Positions 6,051-7,084 of a DNA stretch of 7,084 nucleotides are shown here, piece by piece (the stretch's first letter is position 1; every line of letters begins with the position of its first letter). Made by a program: the position numbers and the translations under genes. Below the pieces are notes generated by a model. That model was given only the letters and a program-made list of their open reading frames with translations. It searched no databases and was not told the DNA's origin. The stretch spans positions 1 to 7,084 of the forward strand of contig PWGT01000125.1 of the NCBI GenBank assembly GCA_003554535.1. The letters run 5' to 3'. The stretch is from Syntrophomonadaceae bacterium (lineage in GTDB: Bacteria; Bacillota_D; Dethiobacteria; DTU022; PWGO01).

Positions 6051-7084
6051 ATGCAAAAAAAGCGCGAACACAGAAAAGCTGCTTTTGATATGTTAAATAA
6101 CCTTCCAAGGGTGCAACTGGCATTTTTACCAACCCCACTTCATAAGATGGAAAAGTTGTCGCAGGCTTATGGTGTAGAAGTCTACATAAAAAGGGATGAT
6201 TTATCCGGTATCGAGTTTGGCGGTAATAAAACACGCAAGTATGAATTTATCCTGCCAGGTGTCCTTGAAAATGGTACGGACTACGTTATGACTGCTGCCG
6301 CATTTCAATCGAATTGGTGCCGGCAGGCTGTAGCTACAGGAATTAAAAGTGGGTTAAAGACAATTCTCTATCTATTTGGCCAAGAGATCCCCAGTGAGTA
6401 CCGGGGCAACGTGCTCCTTAATAAAACTATGGGAGCAGAAGTTCACATGGTTGAGTTAAAACCAGGGGAGGACATCATTGCGGGTATGAAACGGACGAAA
6501 GAGGAAAGAAATGCCAGGATCGACGAGCTGAAAGAGCAGGGCTTTCGCTGTGAATGGCTTGATATTGGCGGTGCAACTGCTGAAGGACACGTAGCTTATA
6601 CGTATGCTTTTGGTGAACTGAACGGAGATTTAAACCAGTTCAATATGGACTTGGATGATATAGACTACGTAATTACAGCGATGGGCACAGGGGGCACCTA
6701 TACCGGTTTAGTAACGGGCAAAAAACTTTTTAATGCAGATGTTAAAGTAAAAGGATTTACCGTTTCACATATGTTTCCGACAATTGAAAATGATGTTTTA
6801 ACCGGGGCAAAAGATACTGCGGAGTTGTTGGGTGCAGACCTATCATTTACCCAACAAGACCTGGATATTAATCACGAATACATAGGTGAAGCCTATGCGG
6901 TCCCTTCAGAAAAAAGCATAAATGCAAGCAAAGAAGTAGCCAGGCTGGAAGCTGTACTTTTAGATCCTACCTACACAGCCAAGGCGATGGCTGGGCTTCT
7001 TGATCAGGTTAAAAAAGGTATTATTCCGCAGGGTAGCAAGGTGGTATTTTGGCATACCGGGGGGTTGCCGGCACTCTTTTCCGG
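6051..7084 (+). CDS. PLP-dependent D-cysteine desulfhydrase/ACC deaminase family protein (3' end outside window)
   Basis: This is a predicted cytoplasmic fold-type II PLP enzyme. Relatives catalyse beta-elimination of D-cysteine (to pyruvate, ammonia and sulfide), ACC deamination or similar reactions. The 344 visible residues are almost the whole protein; the end HTGGLPALFS is the family's C-terminal motif and probably only 5-15 residues are lost. PLP should bind Lys60 in FGGNKTRKYEF (family form GGNKTRKLE). The phosphate-binding loop is GTGGTYTG at 212-219. The substrate-binding segment is FQSNWCRQ (Ser87, Asn88). In ACC deaminases the residue after QSN is usually Gln, and in many D-cysteine desulfhydrases His; here it is Trp89. 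DPTYTAKAMAG (305-315) is also typical. FWHTGG at 333-338 seems to lack a tyrosine important in true ACC deaminases, so a desulfhydrase-like or other lyase role is more likely. It follows the opine dehydrogenase in the same direction but with its own leader. Arginine codons are mixed CGN/AGR. Confidence 0.88.
   Translation, partial: MQKKREHRKAAFDMLNNLPRVQLAFLPTPLHKMEKLSQAYGVEVYIKRDDLSGIEFGGNKTRKYEFILPGVLENGTDYVMTAAAFQSNWCRQAVATGIKSGLKTILYLFGQEIPSEYRGNVLLNKTMGAEVHMVELKPGEDIIAGMKRTKEERNARIDELKEQGFRCEWLDIGGATAEGHVAYTYAFGELNGDLNQFNMDLDDIDYVITAMGTGGTYTGLVTGKKLFNADVKVKGFTVSHMFPTIENDVLTGAKDTAELLGADLSFTQQDLDINHEYIGEAYAVPSEKSINASKEVARLEAVLLDPTYTAKAMAGLLDQVKKGIIPQGSKVVFWHTGGLPALFS

Noticed and set aside
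1..7084. CRISPR array, tRNA or rRNA genes, tandem repeats.
   Set aside because: No regularly spaced direct repeats, and no tRNA or rRNA signature was noticed on either strand by reading.

Overview
The window looks like a piece of chromosome from an anaerobic, low-to-moderate G+C Gram-positive bacterium, most likely a clostridium-like Bacillota. The evidence is strong AAGGAGG-type ribosome binding sites, GTG/TTG start codons, an oxygen-sensitive glycyl radical enzyme with its radical-SAM activase, and a MalT/LuxR-type regulator. The genus cannot be read from the sequence. All convincing genes lie on the + strand.

Layout. (1) Positions 2-505 hold the C-terminal end of a large MalT-like LuxR-family regulator, cut by the window edge. 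(2) Positions 506-773 are intergenic, with a promoter-like site and a dyad just upstream of the next gene. (3) Positions 774-3901 are a tight two-gene operon: a 789-residue glycyl radical enzyme of the PFL2 superfamily, then a 252-residue radical-SAM activating enzyme that overlaps it by one base. (4) Positions 3902-4702, about 800 bases, are A+T-rich with no convincing gene. They do contain two related palindromes beside a good sigma-A-like promoter, a 9-bp inverted repeat, and coding-like scraps that suggest decayed sequence. (5) Positions 4703-5794 encode an octopine/nopaline (opine) dehydrogenase family protein; its best start is a GTG behind a GGAGGTG site. (6) Positions 5795-6050 are a leader with an 11-bp inverted repeat. 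(7) Position 6051 to the window end is a nearly complete PLP-dependent enzyme of the D-cysteine desulfhydrase/ACC deaminase family.

How they may work together. The activase should install the glycyl radical at Gly764 of the lyase. The substrate is unknown. The active-site loop reads C-G-C-V-V-P-H, so the glutamate found two residues after the catalytic cysteine in many glycyl radical dehydratases and lyases is replaced by valine. The activase lacks the ferredoxin-like cysteine-rich insert that usually accompanies non-PFL members. This enzyme/activase pair is the strongest candidate here for an uncharacterised function. Its codon use (almost all arginines AGA/AGG) differs sharply from its neighbours, so it may have been acquired separately. 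The opine dehydrogenase and PLP enzyme may form a second unit of amino-acid/keto-acid metabolism, but their substrates cannot be read from the sequence.
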